Shown here: positions 44,292 to 51,538 of the stretch, piece after piece
How the letters are laid out: each line of letters starts with the position of its first letter
Position numbering within the stretch: the stretch's first letter is position 1
NCBI RefSeq assembly: GCF_004217495.1
Contig: NZ_SHLC01000001.1
Span: 3,224,001 to 3,288,000, forward strand
Origin: Microterricola gilva
GTDB lineage: Bacteria; Actinomycetota; Actinomycetes; Actinomycetales; Microbacteriaceae
Length of the DNA stretch: 64,000 nucleotides
Reading direction: 5' to 3'
Notes under the pieces: model-generated
The model's input: the letters and a program-made list of their open reading frames with translations, nothing else
Databases searched by the model: none
What the model was told of the DNA's origin: nothing
Program-made: the position numbers and the translations under genes

Positions 44292-44333
44292 TGTCCCCCA
44301 TTCGCAACCCATAGCGCCCGAAATTGTCCCCCA
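44292..44333. promoter_or_regulatory. paired TGTCCCCCA sites
   Basis: TGTCCCCCA occurs at 44292 and 44325, exactly 33 bp apart, about three helical turns. Each lies inside a small inverted repeat (AATG..CATT and AATTG..CAATT). The region is the divergent gap between the regulator and the first PLDc_N-SHOCT gene. Candidate binding sites for the adjacent LuxR-type regulator. The rest of the gap (44243-44501) shows no gene. Confidence 0.45.
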
Positions 44334-44501
44334 ATTCACCGGGATCGCGTGGTCGAGATCCGCGAACTCACCCGGTTCGGGTGGCGACAGCCGGGGCGGT
44401 GAGCCATACAAATGGAATGCTGTGGCATCACGCCGCAGTCGCGCCCGCACAACTCTGCGACGCGTCTCTGCGGTCGGCCTCGCCGACAGGATTGGATCGA
44501 C

Positions 44502-44897
44502 ATGAACATCTGGGACGACTTTTGGAGCCTCATCTGGTTCTTCTTCTGGAGCTTCGCGTTCATCGCGTACCTCTTCGTGCTGTTCGCGATCGTCGCTGAC
44601 CTCTTCCGCGACCACAAGCTCAACGGCTGGTGGAAGGCGCTGTGGATCATCTTCCTCATCTTCGTGCCGTTCCTGACGGCACTGGTGTACCTGATCGCGC
44701 GTGGAACGGGCATGGCCCAGCGCCAGGTCAAGGATGCCGCCGCCGCTCAGCAAGCGGGCGAGCAGTACATTCGCACCGTGGCCGGCTCGAGCCCCAGCGA
44801 GGAGATCAGCAAGGCCAAGGCGCTGCTCGACTCCGGTGCCATCACGCCCGGCGAGTTCGAGGCGCTCAAGGCGAAGGCGCTGGCACACCAGGGCTAA
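44502..44897 (+). CDS. PLDc_N-SHOCT membrane protein, copy 1
   Basis: 131 residues; the start MNIWDDFWSLIWFFFW is chosen by alignment with copy 2. Two hydrophobic helices (about 6-28 and 40-63) with the signature LFRDHKLNGWWKALWIIFLI form the PLDc_N membrane part. A helix and a C-terminal SHOCT motif follow (EEISKAKALLDSGAITPGEF). Function unknown. It is divergent from the MalT-type regulator. Confidence 0.82.
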   Translation: MNIWDDFWSLIWFFFWSFAFIAYLFVLFAIVADLFRDHKLNGWWKALWIIFLIFVPFLTALVYLIARGTGMAQRQVKDAAAAQQAGEQYIRTVAGSSPSEEISKAKALLDSGAITPGEFEALKAKALAHQG

Positions 44898-44947
44898 GCG
44901 GCCGCTCCAGCGCAACACCGCGCCCGAAACGGCCCAGCTACTACCGC

Positions 44948-44976
44948 TTGCTGGGAGAACGGCGCTAGCGTATTCA
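44948..44976 (+). promoter_or_regulatory. sigma-70-type promoter for PLDc_N-SHOCT copy 2
   Basis: TTGCTG (44948-44953), a 17-bp spacer, and TATTCA (44971-44976) lie 48 bp before the ATG of copy 2. The transcript leader could fold through ACGGCCCAG/CTGGGCCGT (44929-44937 with 44991-44999) only partly. Confidence 0.5.
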
Positions 44977-45023
44977 CAGCGACTTCCCATCTGGGCCGTC
45001 GATAAGCACATGAGGGGAAACAA

Positions 45024-45413
45024 ATGAGCATCTGGGAAAACTTCTGGAACGTACTGTGGGCTATGTTCTGGGTATTCGCGTTCGTCGCCTACCTGTTCGC
45101 GATCTTCGCGATCATCGGTGACCTGTTCCGCGACCACAAGCTCAACGGCTGGTGGAAGGCGCTCTGGATCATCTTCTTGATCTTCGTGCCGTTCCTGACC
45201 GCCCTGGTCTACCTGATCGCCCGCGGCAAGGGCATGGCCGAGCGCCAGGCCAAGGACATCCAGGCCGCTCAGCAGGCGAGCGAGCAGTACATCAAGCAGG
45301 TCGCTTCCAGCTCGACCCCTGCTGAGGAGATCCACAAGGCCAAGGCCCTGCTCGACTCCGGCGCGATCACGCCGGCCGAGTTCGAGTCGCTCAAGGCCAA
45401 GGCACTCGCCTAA
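45024..45413 (+). CDS. PLDc_N-SHOCT membrane protein, copy 2
   Basis: 129 residues, clearly a tandem duplicate of the upstream gene: FRDHKLNGWWKALWIIFLIF is shared almost exactly and the SHOCT motif is AEEIHKAKALLDSGAITPAE. AGGGGA precedes the ATG. The duplicates differ mostly at the first helix and in the linker, where one gains an extra residue. It has its own likely promoter. Function unknown. Confidence 0.83.
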   Translation: MSIWENFWNVLWAMFWVFAFVAYLFAIFAIIGDLFRDHKLNGWWKALWIIFLIFVPFLTALVYLIARGKGMAERQAKDIQAAQQASEQYIKQVASSSTPAEEIHKAKALLDSGAITPAEFESLKAKALA

Positions 45414-45427
45414 CCACCGCTTCGGCA

Positions 45428-45473
45428 ACGAAGAACGCGCATGCCCCCACACGGGAGCATGCGCGTTCTTCGT
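45428..45473. terminator. strong hairpin terminator
   Basis: CGAAGAACGCGCATGC and GCATGCGCGTTCTTCG form a 16-17-bp stem with a 12-nt loop. It ends the PLDc_N-SHOCT gene and the convergent Dabb gene. Confidence 0.88.
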
Positions 45474-45488
45474 GTTGGAGTCGCGTTC

Positions 45489-45800
45489 CTAGAGCGCGGG
45501 GAGCTCGAAGTCGACGCAGCTGCGCTCGGCCACCAGTCCGCGGATGATGCCGGTGACGGCGACGTGCGCCGGGTGCACCTGGTACGCCGCCAGTGCGGCC
45601 TCGTCGGCGTAGTCGGCGATCAGCACGACGTCCCAGTTCGTGGCGGGGCCGATGGTGTTGATGCCGACATCCAGCGCACTCATGCCGTCGATCTGGCCGC
45701 GGAGAGACTCCAGTCCAGCCTTGATCTCGGCGGCCTGCGCGGCCTTCAGCGTCGGGTCGCTCTCGGCGAGCCTCCACGTTACGACGTGGCGAATGGTCAT
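45489..45800 (-). CDS. Dabb (stress-responsive A/B barrel) family protein
   Basis: 103 residues. MTIRHVVTWRLAESDPTLKA and VVLIADYADEAALAAYQVHP HVAV fit the dimeric alpha/beta-barrel (Dabb) fold. These small proteins have varied or unknown activities. Its ATG overlaps the glutaredoxin stop (ATGA), so the two are one operon. No catalytic residue can be assigned. Confidence 0.85.
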   Translation of the reverse strand: MTIRHVVTWRLAESDPTLKAAQAAEIKAGLESLRGQIDGMSALDVGINTIGPATNWDVVLIADYADEAALAAYQVHPAHVAVTGIIRGLVAERSCVDFELPAL

Positions 45801-46063
45801 TGTGCCTCCAAGATGGCCGTCTTCAGGCGCACCGGGTCGATGCGCCAGTAGTTGTGCACCGCGCCGTTGATCAGCACGACCGGGATCTCTTCGACGAATC
45901 GCTCGTGCAGCGCGGCATCGTCGAGGATCGACTTCTCTTCGAGCACGACGGCCGGGCCGGATGCCGTGGCGATTTCGGCCAGAACCGCGGTCACCACGTC
46001 TCTGGCGTCGTCGCAGAGGTGGCAGCCGGGCTTGCCGATGAGGGTCAGAACGGGAGCGGTCAC
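45797..46063 (-). CDS. glutaredoxin family protein
   Basis: 88 residues. A thioredoxin-fold protein with the redox motif GKPGCHLCDDAR (CxxC at about 14-17) and VEEIPVVLINGAVHNYWRID containing the cis-Pro. This resembles the short actinobacterial DUF836/glutaredoxin-like group. It should take part in cytoplasmic thiol-disulfide exchange. Partner unknown. First gene of a pair with the Dabb gene. Confidence 0.85.
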   Translation of the reverse strand: MTAPVLTLIGKPGCHLCDDARDVVTAVLAEIATASGPAVVLEEKSILDDAALHERFVEEIPVVLINGAVHNYWRIDPVRLKTAILEAQ

Positions 46064-46126
46064 CGATCAAGCCTATGCGCCGCTGGCTGCGCCCGGTGAA
46101 CCCCGCGGCGCCGGTGTCTGCCCACT

Positions 46127-46172
46127 CGCTCAGGGCTTCGCGGGCGTCGCTGCTCCTTCGTCGCGGCGCCGC
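46127..46172. repeat. 46-bp dispersed repeat, copy 2
   Basis: Matches 28620-28665 at 45 of 46 positions; starts CGCTCAGGGCTTCGCGGGCG. Flanking bases differ, so the boundary of the repeat is sharp. Confidence 0.85.
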
Positions 46173-46263
46173 GCGCTCAGCCGCCGTGAAAAGAAACGCC
46201 CGCCTCCCACGCCGGCTTGAGGGAGCGCCAGCGACCGAAGCCCTGACATGGCAGGACACTCCG

Positions 46264-46288
46264 CTGGTTGAGCCGAAACCTCGACGAG
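46264..46288. repeat. dispersed repeat, copy 3 (diverged)
   Basis: CTGGTTGAGCCGAAACC followed by TCGACGAG. It lacks the central TGTCG but keeps both ends of the family. Confidence 0.65.
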
Positions 46289-46340
46289 CTACCCGGATAC
46301 CCACTGTTCCGGGCGGCCCGGCGAGCGCTTAACAGCAATA

Positions 46341-46404
46341 AGCGCTAGACCCAGGGGTCTAGCGCTCGCTGCCTGTTGAACTCACCGCGGTGACGCGGTG
46401 AGTT
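46341..46404 (-). terminator. double hairpin after bS22 gene
   Basis: Two stem-loops: AACTCACCGCG-gtga-CGCGGTGAGTT (46379-46404), just past the stop, and AGCGCTAGACCC with GGGTCTAGCGCT (46341-46366). They most likely end the small ribosomal protein transcript. Confidence 0.8.
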
Positions 46405-46411
46405 CTCCGGC

Positions 46412-46510
46412 TTACTTCTTGTTGCGACGCTGGTGGCGAGTCTTACGAAGCAACTTACGGTGCTTCTTCTTCGCCATACGCTTGCGGCGCTTCTTAATTA
46501 CAGAACCCAC
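46412..46510 (-). CDS. small ribosomal protein bS22 (AURKAIP1/COX24-type)
   Basis: 32 residues from a GTG: GSVIKKRRKRMAKKKHRKLL then RKTRHQRRNKK. Almost entirely basic and nearly invariant among actinobacteria, where this protein was found bound to the small ribosomal subunit of mycobacteria (bS22). In many genomes it follows an excisionase-type HTH gene, as here. Confidence 0.9.
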   Translation of the reverse strand: MGSVIKKRRKRMAKKKHRKLLRKTRHQRRNKK

Positions 46511-46600
46511 ACAAACCTCACAAGATTTTGGATGACTGCGAATGCAGCCGACACGAAGTGCCCAGTCTACCGGATTCGGCGGCGTTCTCTCACCGCTTGT

Positions 46601-46795
46601 TCACGCACTGTCTGCGACATGGTGTTTCACGACGTCTTCGACAGCGGATTCGGGCACACGAAACGAGCGCCCGAAGCGGATCGCTGGCAGTTCTCCCGCG
46701 TGAACCAGGCGGTAAACGGTCATCTTCGAGACGCGCATCATCGCCGCAACTTCCGCAACGGTCAGAAAGCGCACATCGGAAAGATCACGGGCCAT
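46601..46795 (-). CDS. excisionase-family helix-turn-helix protein
   Basis: 64 residues from an ATG without a clear Shine-Dalgarno. A MerR/BldC-type winged helix: RFLTVAEVAAMMRVSKMTVY, RLVHAGELPAIRFGRSFRVP. It is not next to a phage integrase; the neighbour is the bS22 gene, a pairing seen in mycobacteria near proC (Rv0500-Rv0500A-Rv0500B), and proC is 3 kb away here. It is more likely a chromosomal regulator than a recombination factor. Confidence 0.85.
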   Translation of the reverse strand: MARDLSDVRFLTVAEVAAMMRVSKMTVYRLVHAGELPAIRFGRSFRVPESAVEDVVKHHVADSA

Positions 46796-46927
46796 GATTC
46801 CTCGTTCGTCCCCCAGGCGGGCTCCCGGGTGAGCCCTCGCGCACTGTGCTCGTGTGACGGGTGTGACTCGAGTGACGCGTGCGCGTGACGAAACTATAGG
46901 CCCCAACCCCCGGGTTGTCTAGCGCAT

Positions 46928-46953
46928 GCGAAGCATGCGAAAGGCGGCAGCCC
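46928..46953. repeat. REP-like element, copy 2
   Basis: GCGAAGCATGCGAAAGGCGG then CAGCCC; one base shorter than the copy at 28473. It begins in a perfect hairpin CGCATGC-gaa-GCATGCG (46923-46939). Confidence 0.75.
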
Positions 46954-47003
46954 AAATCTCAGGCAATCTGAGGACAGTGACCGCTGCTCGCTCGGTTTGG
47001 CCC

Positions 47004-47056
47004 GGTTTCGACAAGCTCAACCAACTATTGCTCGCCCGGTTTCGACAAACTCAACC
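47004..47056. repeat. dispersed repeat, copies 4 and 5 in tandem
   Basis: GGTTTCGACAAGCTCAACC at 47004-47022 and GGTTTCGACAAACTCAACC at 47038-47056, spaced 34 bp. They lie 30 bp past the end of the ArsR-type gene. The rest of 46796-47085 has no gene. Confidence 0.88.
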
Positions 47057-47085
47057 AACGACTGCTCGTCGAGCAACGCAGGCGA

Positions 47086-47532
47086 CTACTCGTACCGACG
47101 CCACTTCTTGGGCGCGACGTCCTTGACGGCGGCGCTGACCTTGACGGATGTGTCGGCGAAGGCCTTGCCGAGCGCGGTCGCGAACGCCCGCTGCTCGTCT
47201 TTGAGGCCGGCATCCGCAAAGTCGCCCTCGCGCACCACGGCGTCGAAGTCGACGCTCAGGAACGGGATCAGCCAGTCTTCGATGGCCTCGAGTGGCGAGT
47301 GGTCGAGGTGGTAGTAGCGGTGCTGCCCTTCCTCGCGCACGGCGACCAGCCCGGCTTCGCGCAGCACCTTGAGGTGCTTGGAGACGGTGGGCTGGCTCAG
47401 CCCGAGTTCGGCGACAATCTCCGAAACACTGATCTCCCCTGCGGCATCTGCGCTGGTGTTGTGCTTCTCCAACAGGATGCCAAGAATGTCGCGTCGGGTT
47501 GGGTCTGCTACCACGTCAAAGATGTCCGCCAT
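47086..47532 (-). CDS. ArsR-type winged-helix regulator
   Basis: 148 residues. Winged helix with MADIFDVVADPTRRDILGIL, then VSEIVAELGLSQPTVSKHLK and REEGQHRYYHLDHSPLEAIE. No obvious metal-binding cysteines, so a metal effector is not supported. A C-terminal extension (about 95-148) is alpha-helical and basic at the end (KKWRRYE). It is divergent from trkH with a palindromic operator between them, which suggests it controls potassium uptake and itself (inference). Confidence 0.87.
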   Translation of the reverse strand: MADIFDVVADPTRRDILGILLEKHNTSADAAGEISVSEIVAELGLSQPTVSKHLKVLREAGLVAVREEGQHRYYHLDHSPLEAIEDWLIPFLSVDFDAVVREGDFADAGLKDEQRAFATALGKAFADTSVKVSAAVKDVAPKKWRRYE

Positions 47533-47547
47533 GGCTCAAGGGTAGTC

Positions 47548-47563
47548 ACTCCCCGTGGGGAGT
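47548..47563. promoter_or_regulatory. ACTCCCC-gt-GGGGAGT operator
   Basis: A 7+2+7 palindrome 15 bp before the ArsR-type start and 44 bp before the TrkH start. Position between divergent regulator and target is typical of an autoregulated operator. Confidence 0.6.
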
Positions 47564-47607
47564 ACCATGACCATTCGACACAGAGCGTGTCTGCTGGAGG
47601 GATTTCA

Positions 47608-49050
47608 ATGGGGACTGCGGTGCGCCGACAGTACGCCCCGCTCACGTTGCGCTCGATTCCAGGGCGCATTCGCGACGGGCTGTCTTCCTTCGCCGGGCAT
47701 TCGCCGTCCCGTTTTGCGATCTTCATCTTCACGGCGCTCGTGCTGCTCTTCACGCTGCTGTTCTCGCTGCCGATCGCCGCGGCGGACGGCAAGGTCACCC
47801 CGCTGCCAGACGCGCTTTTCACCGCTGTCTCAGTGATCTGCGTCACCGGGCTCTCGACCGTCAACATGGCAACGCACTGGTCGGATTTCGGCGACGTCCT
47901 CGTCTTCATCGGTGTGAACATCGGTGGAATCGGCGTGCTCACGCTCGCGTCGATCCTCGGCATGGTCATCAGCCGCCGGCTCGGCCTGCGCGCCAAGCTG
48001 ATGGCCGCCAGCGACACGAACCCCAGCCGCCTGCACGTCGGACCGGTCAACGAGGGCCAGACCGTTCGCCTCGGCGAGGTCGGCAACCTGTTGGCGACGG
48101 TCGCGGTGAGCGCCCTGGCCATCGAGGCCATCGTTGCGCTCGTGCTCTTCCCCCGCATGCTCGCCGTCCAGGTGCCGGTCGGCGAGGCGGCCTGGCACAG
48201 CCTGTACTACGCGGCAATGGCGTTCACGAACACGGGCTTCAACCCCAACCCGGAGGGGCTCACGCCCTGGGCAGACGACTTCGTCTTCCTCAGCGCCCTC
48301 ATGTTCGGCGTCATCCTCGGAGCCATCGGCTTCCCCGTGATCTACGCGATCGCGCGCGGCTGGCGCAAGCCCCGCCGCTGGTCGGTGCACGTGAAGCTGA
48401 CCCTGGTCACCTTCGGCCTGCTGCTCGTGGCCGGTGCCGCGCTCTACATCCTGCTCGAGTTCGACAACCCCAAGACCTTCGGCCACGACAACGCGGTCGA
48501 CACGATCTTCCAGGCATTCTTCCTCTCGGCGATGACGAGATCCGGCGGCTTCTCGACGATCAACATCGCCGATCTGCACGGCTCCAGCCTGCTCGTCAGC
48601 GGCATGCTCATGTTCATCGGCGGCGGCTCGGCCTCCACCGCAGGCGGCATCAAGGTGACGACCCTCGCCGTGCTGTTCCTCGCCGCATTCGCCGAGGCCC
48701 GCGGCAACGAGTCGATGGAGGCCTTCGGCCGGCGCATCCCCCGCGACATCCTCCGCCTGGCCGTCAGCGTCGTGCTCTGGGGCGCGACGATCGTCGCCGT
48801 GTCGAGCATCGCGATCCTGCAGATCACCAAGGCGCCGTTCGACTTCGTGCTCTTCGACGTGATCTCCGCCTTCGCAACCTGTGGACTCTCGACGGGGCTC
48901 ACCGCCGAGCTGCCGCCGGAGGGCGTCTACGTCATGGCCCTGACCATGTTCATGGGCCGCATTGGTACAGTGACACTCGCGGCAGCGCTGGCTTCCAGCG
49001 TGCGCCGCCAGCTGTTCAAACGCCCTGAAGAGAGGCCCATCGTTGGTTGA
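47608..49050 (+). CDS. TrkH family potassium uptake protein
   Basis: 480 residues, starting at an ATG after GGAGG. Four pore loops are visible: VTGLSTVNM, NTGFNPNP, TRSGGFSTIN and TCGLSTGLT, each with the expected filter Gly. These mark the Trk/Ktr superfamily. It forms the membrane channel for K+ uptake and needs the TrkA-type subunit that follows (8-bp overlap). Confidence 0.93.
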   Translation: MGTAVRRQYAPLTLRSIPGRIRDGLSSFAGHSPSRFAIFIFTALVLLFTLLFSLPIAAADGKVTPLPDALFTAVSVICVTGLSTVNMATHWSDFGDVLVFIGVNIGGIGVLTLASILGMVISRRLGLRAKLMAASDTNPSRLHVGPVNEGQTVRLGEVGNLLATVAVSALAIEAIVALVLFPRMLAVQVPVGEAAWHSLYYAAMAFTNTGFNPNPEGLTPWADDFVFLSALMFGVILGAIGFPVIYAIARGWRKPRRWSVHVKLTLVTFGLLLVAGAALYILLEFDNPKTFGHDNAVDTIFQAFFLSAMTRSGGFSTINIADLHGSSLLVSGMLMFIGGGSASTAGGIKVTTLAVLFLAAFAEARGNESMEAFGRRIPRDILRLAVSVVLWGATIVAVSSIAILQITKAPFDFVLFDVISAFATCGLSTGLTAELPPEGVYVMALTMFMGRIGTVTLAAALASSVRRQLFKRPEERPIVG

Positions 49051-49708
49051 TCGCAATAAGCACGACGCCCCGGTGCTCGTCATCGGACTCGGTCGCTTCG
49101 GTGCCGCAACCGCCGGCCAGCTCGACCGGCTCGGTCGCGAGGTGCTCGTCGTCGACGACAGCGCCGCCCTCGTGCAGAAGTGGGCGGAGCGGGTCACGCA
49201 CGCCGTCCAGGCCGACGCCCGCTCCATCGACGCACTGCGCCAGATCGGTGCCCAGGACTTCTCCGTCGCCGTCTGCGCCGTCGGCTCCTCTGTTGAGGCC
49301 AGCGTGCTGATCACGGCGAACCTCGTCGACCTCGGCATCCCACAGATCTGGGCCAAGGCCATCTCTCAGTCGCACGGCAAGATCCTCGAGCGCATCGGCG
49401 CCAACCACGTCATCTACCCCGAGGCCGAGGCCGGCGAGCGCACCGCGCACCTGGTGAGCGGCCGCATGCTCGACTTCATCGAGTTCGACGACGACTTCGC
49501 GCTCGTGAAGATGTACCCGCCGAAGCCGATCCGCGGCATGTCGCTGACCGATTCCGGTGTGCGCACCAAGCACCGCATCACCGTCGTCGGCGTGAAGAGC
49601 CCCGGGCGCCCGTTCACCTACGCGACGGCAGACACCGTGGTCTCCAACCACGACCTCATCATCGCTTCAGGCACCGAGGGCGACCTCGAGCGCTTCGCCG
49701 CGCTCTAG
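49043..49708 (+). CDS. TrkA/KtrA-type potassium channel regulatory protein
   Basis: 221 residues from a TTG inside the trkH end; GAGAGG is upstream. The RCK_N domain begins LVIGLGRFGAATAGQLDRLG (nucleotide binding), and RCK_C is the last third. It gates the TrkH pore by ligand binding. Its stop codon overlaps that of proC on the other strand through the shared tetramer CTAG, leaving no room for a terminator. Confidence 0.92.
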   Translation: MVDRNKHDAPVLVIGLGRFGAATAGQLDRLGREVLVVDDSAALVQKWAERVTHAVQADARSIDALRQIGAQDFSVAVCAVGSSVEASVLITANLVDLGIPQIWAKAISQSHGKILERIGANHVIYPEAEAGERTAHLVSGRMLDFIEFDDDFALVKMYPPKPIRGMSLTDSGVRTKHRITVVGVKSPGRPFTYATADTVVSNHDLIIASGTEGDLERFAAL

Positions 49709-50544
49709 CCGGCGGCGAGCTCGCGGGCACGGGCGAGAGCGGCATCCGTCGCCTCGTCGAAGAGCGCGGTGAGGCCTGCACCCTCCAGCACGGCAATTGC
49801 GCGCTCCGTCGTGCCCTTCGGGCTGGTGACCCGGCGGCGCAGCTCAGCCGGGTTTTCGCCGGATGCCGCGAGCAACTCGCTGGCGCCGAGGAAGGTGTCG
49901 TTGACCATCAGCGCGGCCTGCTCCGGCGTGAAGCCCTTCGCGACCGCCGTGGCCGTGAGCTGCTCGATCAGGTAGAAAACGTAGGCGGGCCCGGACCCGG
50001 AGATCGTGCTGAGGGCGTCGATCTGCTCCTCGGGAATCACGAGCACGGAGCCGACGGTCTCAAAGAGCGCGACGGCGAGCGCCAGCTGTTCCGCGCTTGA
50101 CCGACTGCCGGCGGAGAGGCCGGTGACGGCACGGCCGACGACGGCCGGCGTGTTCGGCATCGAGCGGATCACCGCGACGCCCTGCGGCAGCAGCGACTCA
50201 AAGGTCGCGATCGTGACGCCGGCCGCCACGCTGACGACGAGCGTGCCCGGTTCCAGCGCATCCGCGATCTCGGTGAGCAGATCGGGCACCATGGCCGGCT
50301 TGACGGCCACGACGACGATCGCAGCGCCACGCACGGCTGCGCGGTTCGCCTCTGGGTCGTTCTCGGTCGCGAAGGCCGTGACGCCGTCCAGCGCGGCGAG
50401 TTCGGCCGCCTTCGCGGCGCTGCGGTTGGTGGTGCGGATGCCGCCATCGACGACGACTTCGGGCTTCAGCAGCCCCGCGAGGACGGCCCCGGCCATCGAT
50501 CCGGCACCGAGAAACGCGATTGTGGGCAGGTGTGTTGTAGTCAC
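49705..50544 (-). CDS. proC: pyrroline-5-carboxylate reductase
   Basis: 279 residues from a GTG. The N-terminal Rossmann motif is FLGAGSMAGAVLAGLL. The catalytic region has MPNTPAVVGRAVTGLS and ISGSGPAYVFYLIEQL, and the end matches P5CR (RRRVTSPKGTTERAI). It makes proline from pyrroline-5-carboxylate with NAD(P)H. Convergent with trkA, divergent from the CDF gene. Confidence 0.94.
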   Translation of the reverse strand: MTTTHLPTIAFLGAGSMAGAVLAGLLKPEVVVDGGIRTTNRSAAKAAELAALDGVTAFATENDPEANRAAVRGAAIVVVAVKPAMVPDLLTEIADALEPGTLVVSVAAGVTIATFESLLPQGVAVIRSMPNTPAVVGRAVTGLSAGSRSSAEQLALAVALFETVGSVLVIPEEQIDALSTISGSGPAYVFYLIEQLTATAVAKGFTPEQAALMVNDTFLGASELLAASGENPAELRRRVTSPKGTTERAIAVLEGAGLTALFDEATDAALARARELAAG

Positions 50545-50566
50545 GCCACCATCCTAGGATTGCTCC

Positions 50567-51535
50567 ATGAGTGCATCGGGTGGAAACAGGGCGATCATCG
50601 CGGCCTTCCTCGCTAATACGGGAATCGCAATCACCAAATTCATTGCGGCGGCCCTATCGGGTTCGTCCTCAATGCTTGCCGAGGGCGTGCACTCCGTCGC
50701 GGATGCCGGCAACCAGCTGCTCCTGCTGCTCGGCGGCCGCAAGGCCAAGCGCAAGGCCAACGCCGAGCACCCGTTCGGCTTCGGCCGCGAGCGCTACGTC
50801 TACGCCTTCGTCGTCTCGATCATCCTGTTCTCCGTCGGTGGCGTGTTCTCGCTCTACGAGGGCTTCAGCAAGCTGCAGGATCCGCACCCGCTCGACCCGG
50901 CGTGGTGGTGGCTGCCGATCGTCGTGCTGCTGATTGCGATCGTGTTGGAATCGTTCTCGCTGCGCACCGCCGTCAAAGAGAGCAACCACGTGCGCGGCAA
51001 GCAGGGCTGGGTCGCGTTCGTCCGCCACGCCAAGGCGCCGGAACTGCCCGTCGTACTTCTGGAAGATGTGGCCGCTCTCGTCGGTCTGGTGTTCGCCCTC
51101 ATCGGTGTCGGTCTGACGGCCATTACCGGGAACGGTGTCTACGACGCTGTCGGAACGCTGTTCATCGGTCTGCTCCTCATCGCCGTGGCGATCGTTCTCG
51201 GCATCGAAACCAAGAGCCTGCTGGTGGGCGAGGGCGCGAACCCGGCGGACGCCGTGGCCATCGAGGACGCCATCCTCGCGGGCACGGAGCACGAGGGCAT
51301 CATCCACATGAAGACGCTCTACCTCGGCCCGGATGAGCTCATGGTCGGAGCCAAGATCGCGTTCTCGGCCGAGAAGCGCTTCGCCGATGTCGCCACCGGC
51401 ATCGACGCCATCGAGGCTCGCATCCGCGTCGCCGTGCCGATTGCCAGGGTCATCTACCTCGAACCGGACGTCTACTCGAAGTTCAACGGGCCCAACCCGC
51501 CGACCGACACCTTCGTGATCAAGGGACTCGAGTAA
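50567..51535 (+). CDS. cation diffusion facilitator family transporter
   Basis: 322 residues. Six hydrophobic helices. The metal site is in HSVADAGNQLLLLLGG (His-xxx-Asp in helix 2) and LLEDVAALVGLVFALIG (Asp in helix 5). It also has PFGFGRERYVYAFVVS and a cytoplasmic C-terminal domain. Such proteins export zinc, iron or manganese with proton exchange; metal specificity is not clear. Only 3 bp separate it from the next gene. Confidence 0.9.
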   Translation: MSASGGNRAIIAAFLANTGIAITKFIAAALSGSSSMLAEGVHSVADAGNQLLLLLGGRKAKRKANAEHPFGFGRERYVYAFVVSIILFSVGGVFSLYEGFSKLQDPHPLDPAWWWLPIVVLLIAIVLESFSLRTAVKESNHVRGKQGWVAFVRHAKAPELPVVLLEDVAALVGLVFALIGVGLTAITGNGVYDAVGTLFIGLLLIAVAIVLGIETKSLLVGEGANPADAVAIEDAILAGTEHEGIIHMKTLYLGPDELMVGAKIAFSAEKRFADVATGIDAIEARIRVAVPIARVIYLEPDVYSKFNGPNPPTDTFVIKGLE

Positions 51536-51538
51536 GCC

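Larger units (their letters stand above)
46064..46411. repeat. gap with dispersed repeats and terminators
   Basis: 348 bp with no gene. It contains the second copy of the 46-bp repeat (46127-46172), a diverged GGTTTCGACAAGCTCAACC-type repeat (46264-46288), and two hairpins that end the small ribosomal protein gene. Confidence 0.8.

Noticed and set aside
46601-46795. Phage excisionase marking an integrated element
   Set aside because: No integrase, attachment repeats or phage genes nearby; the pairing with the bS22 gene is a conserved chromosomal arrangement.
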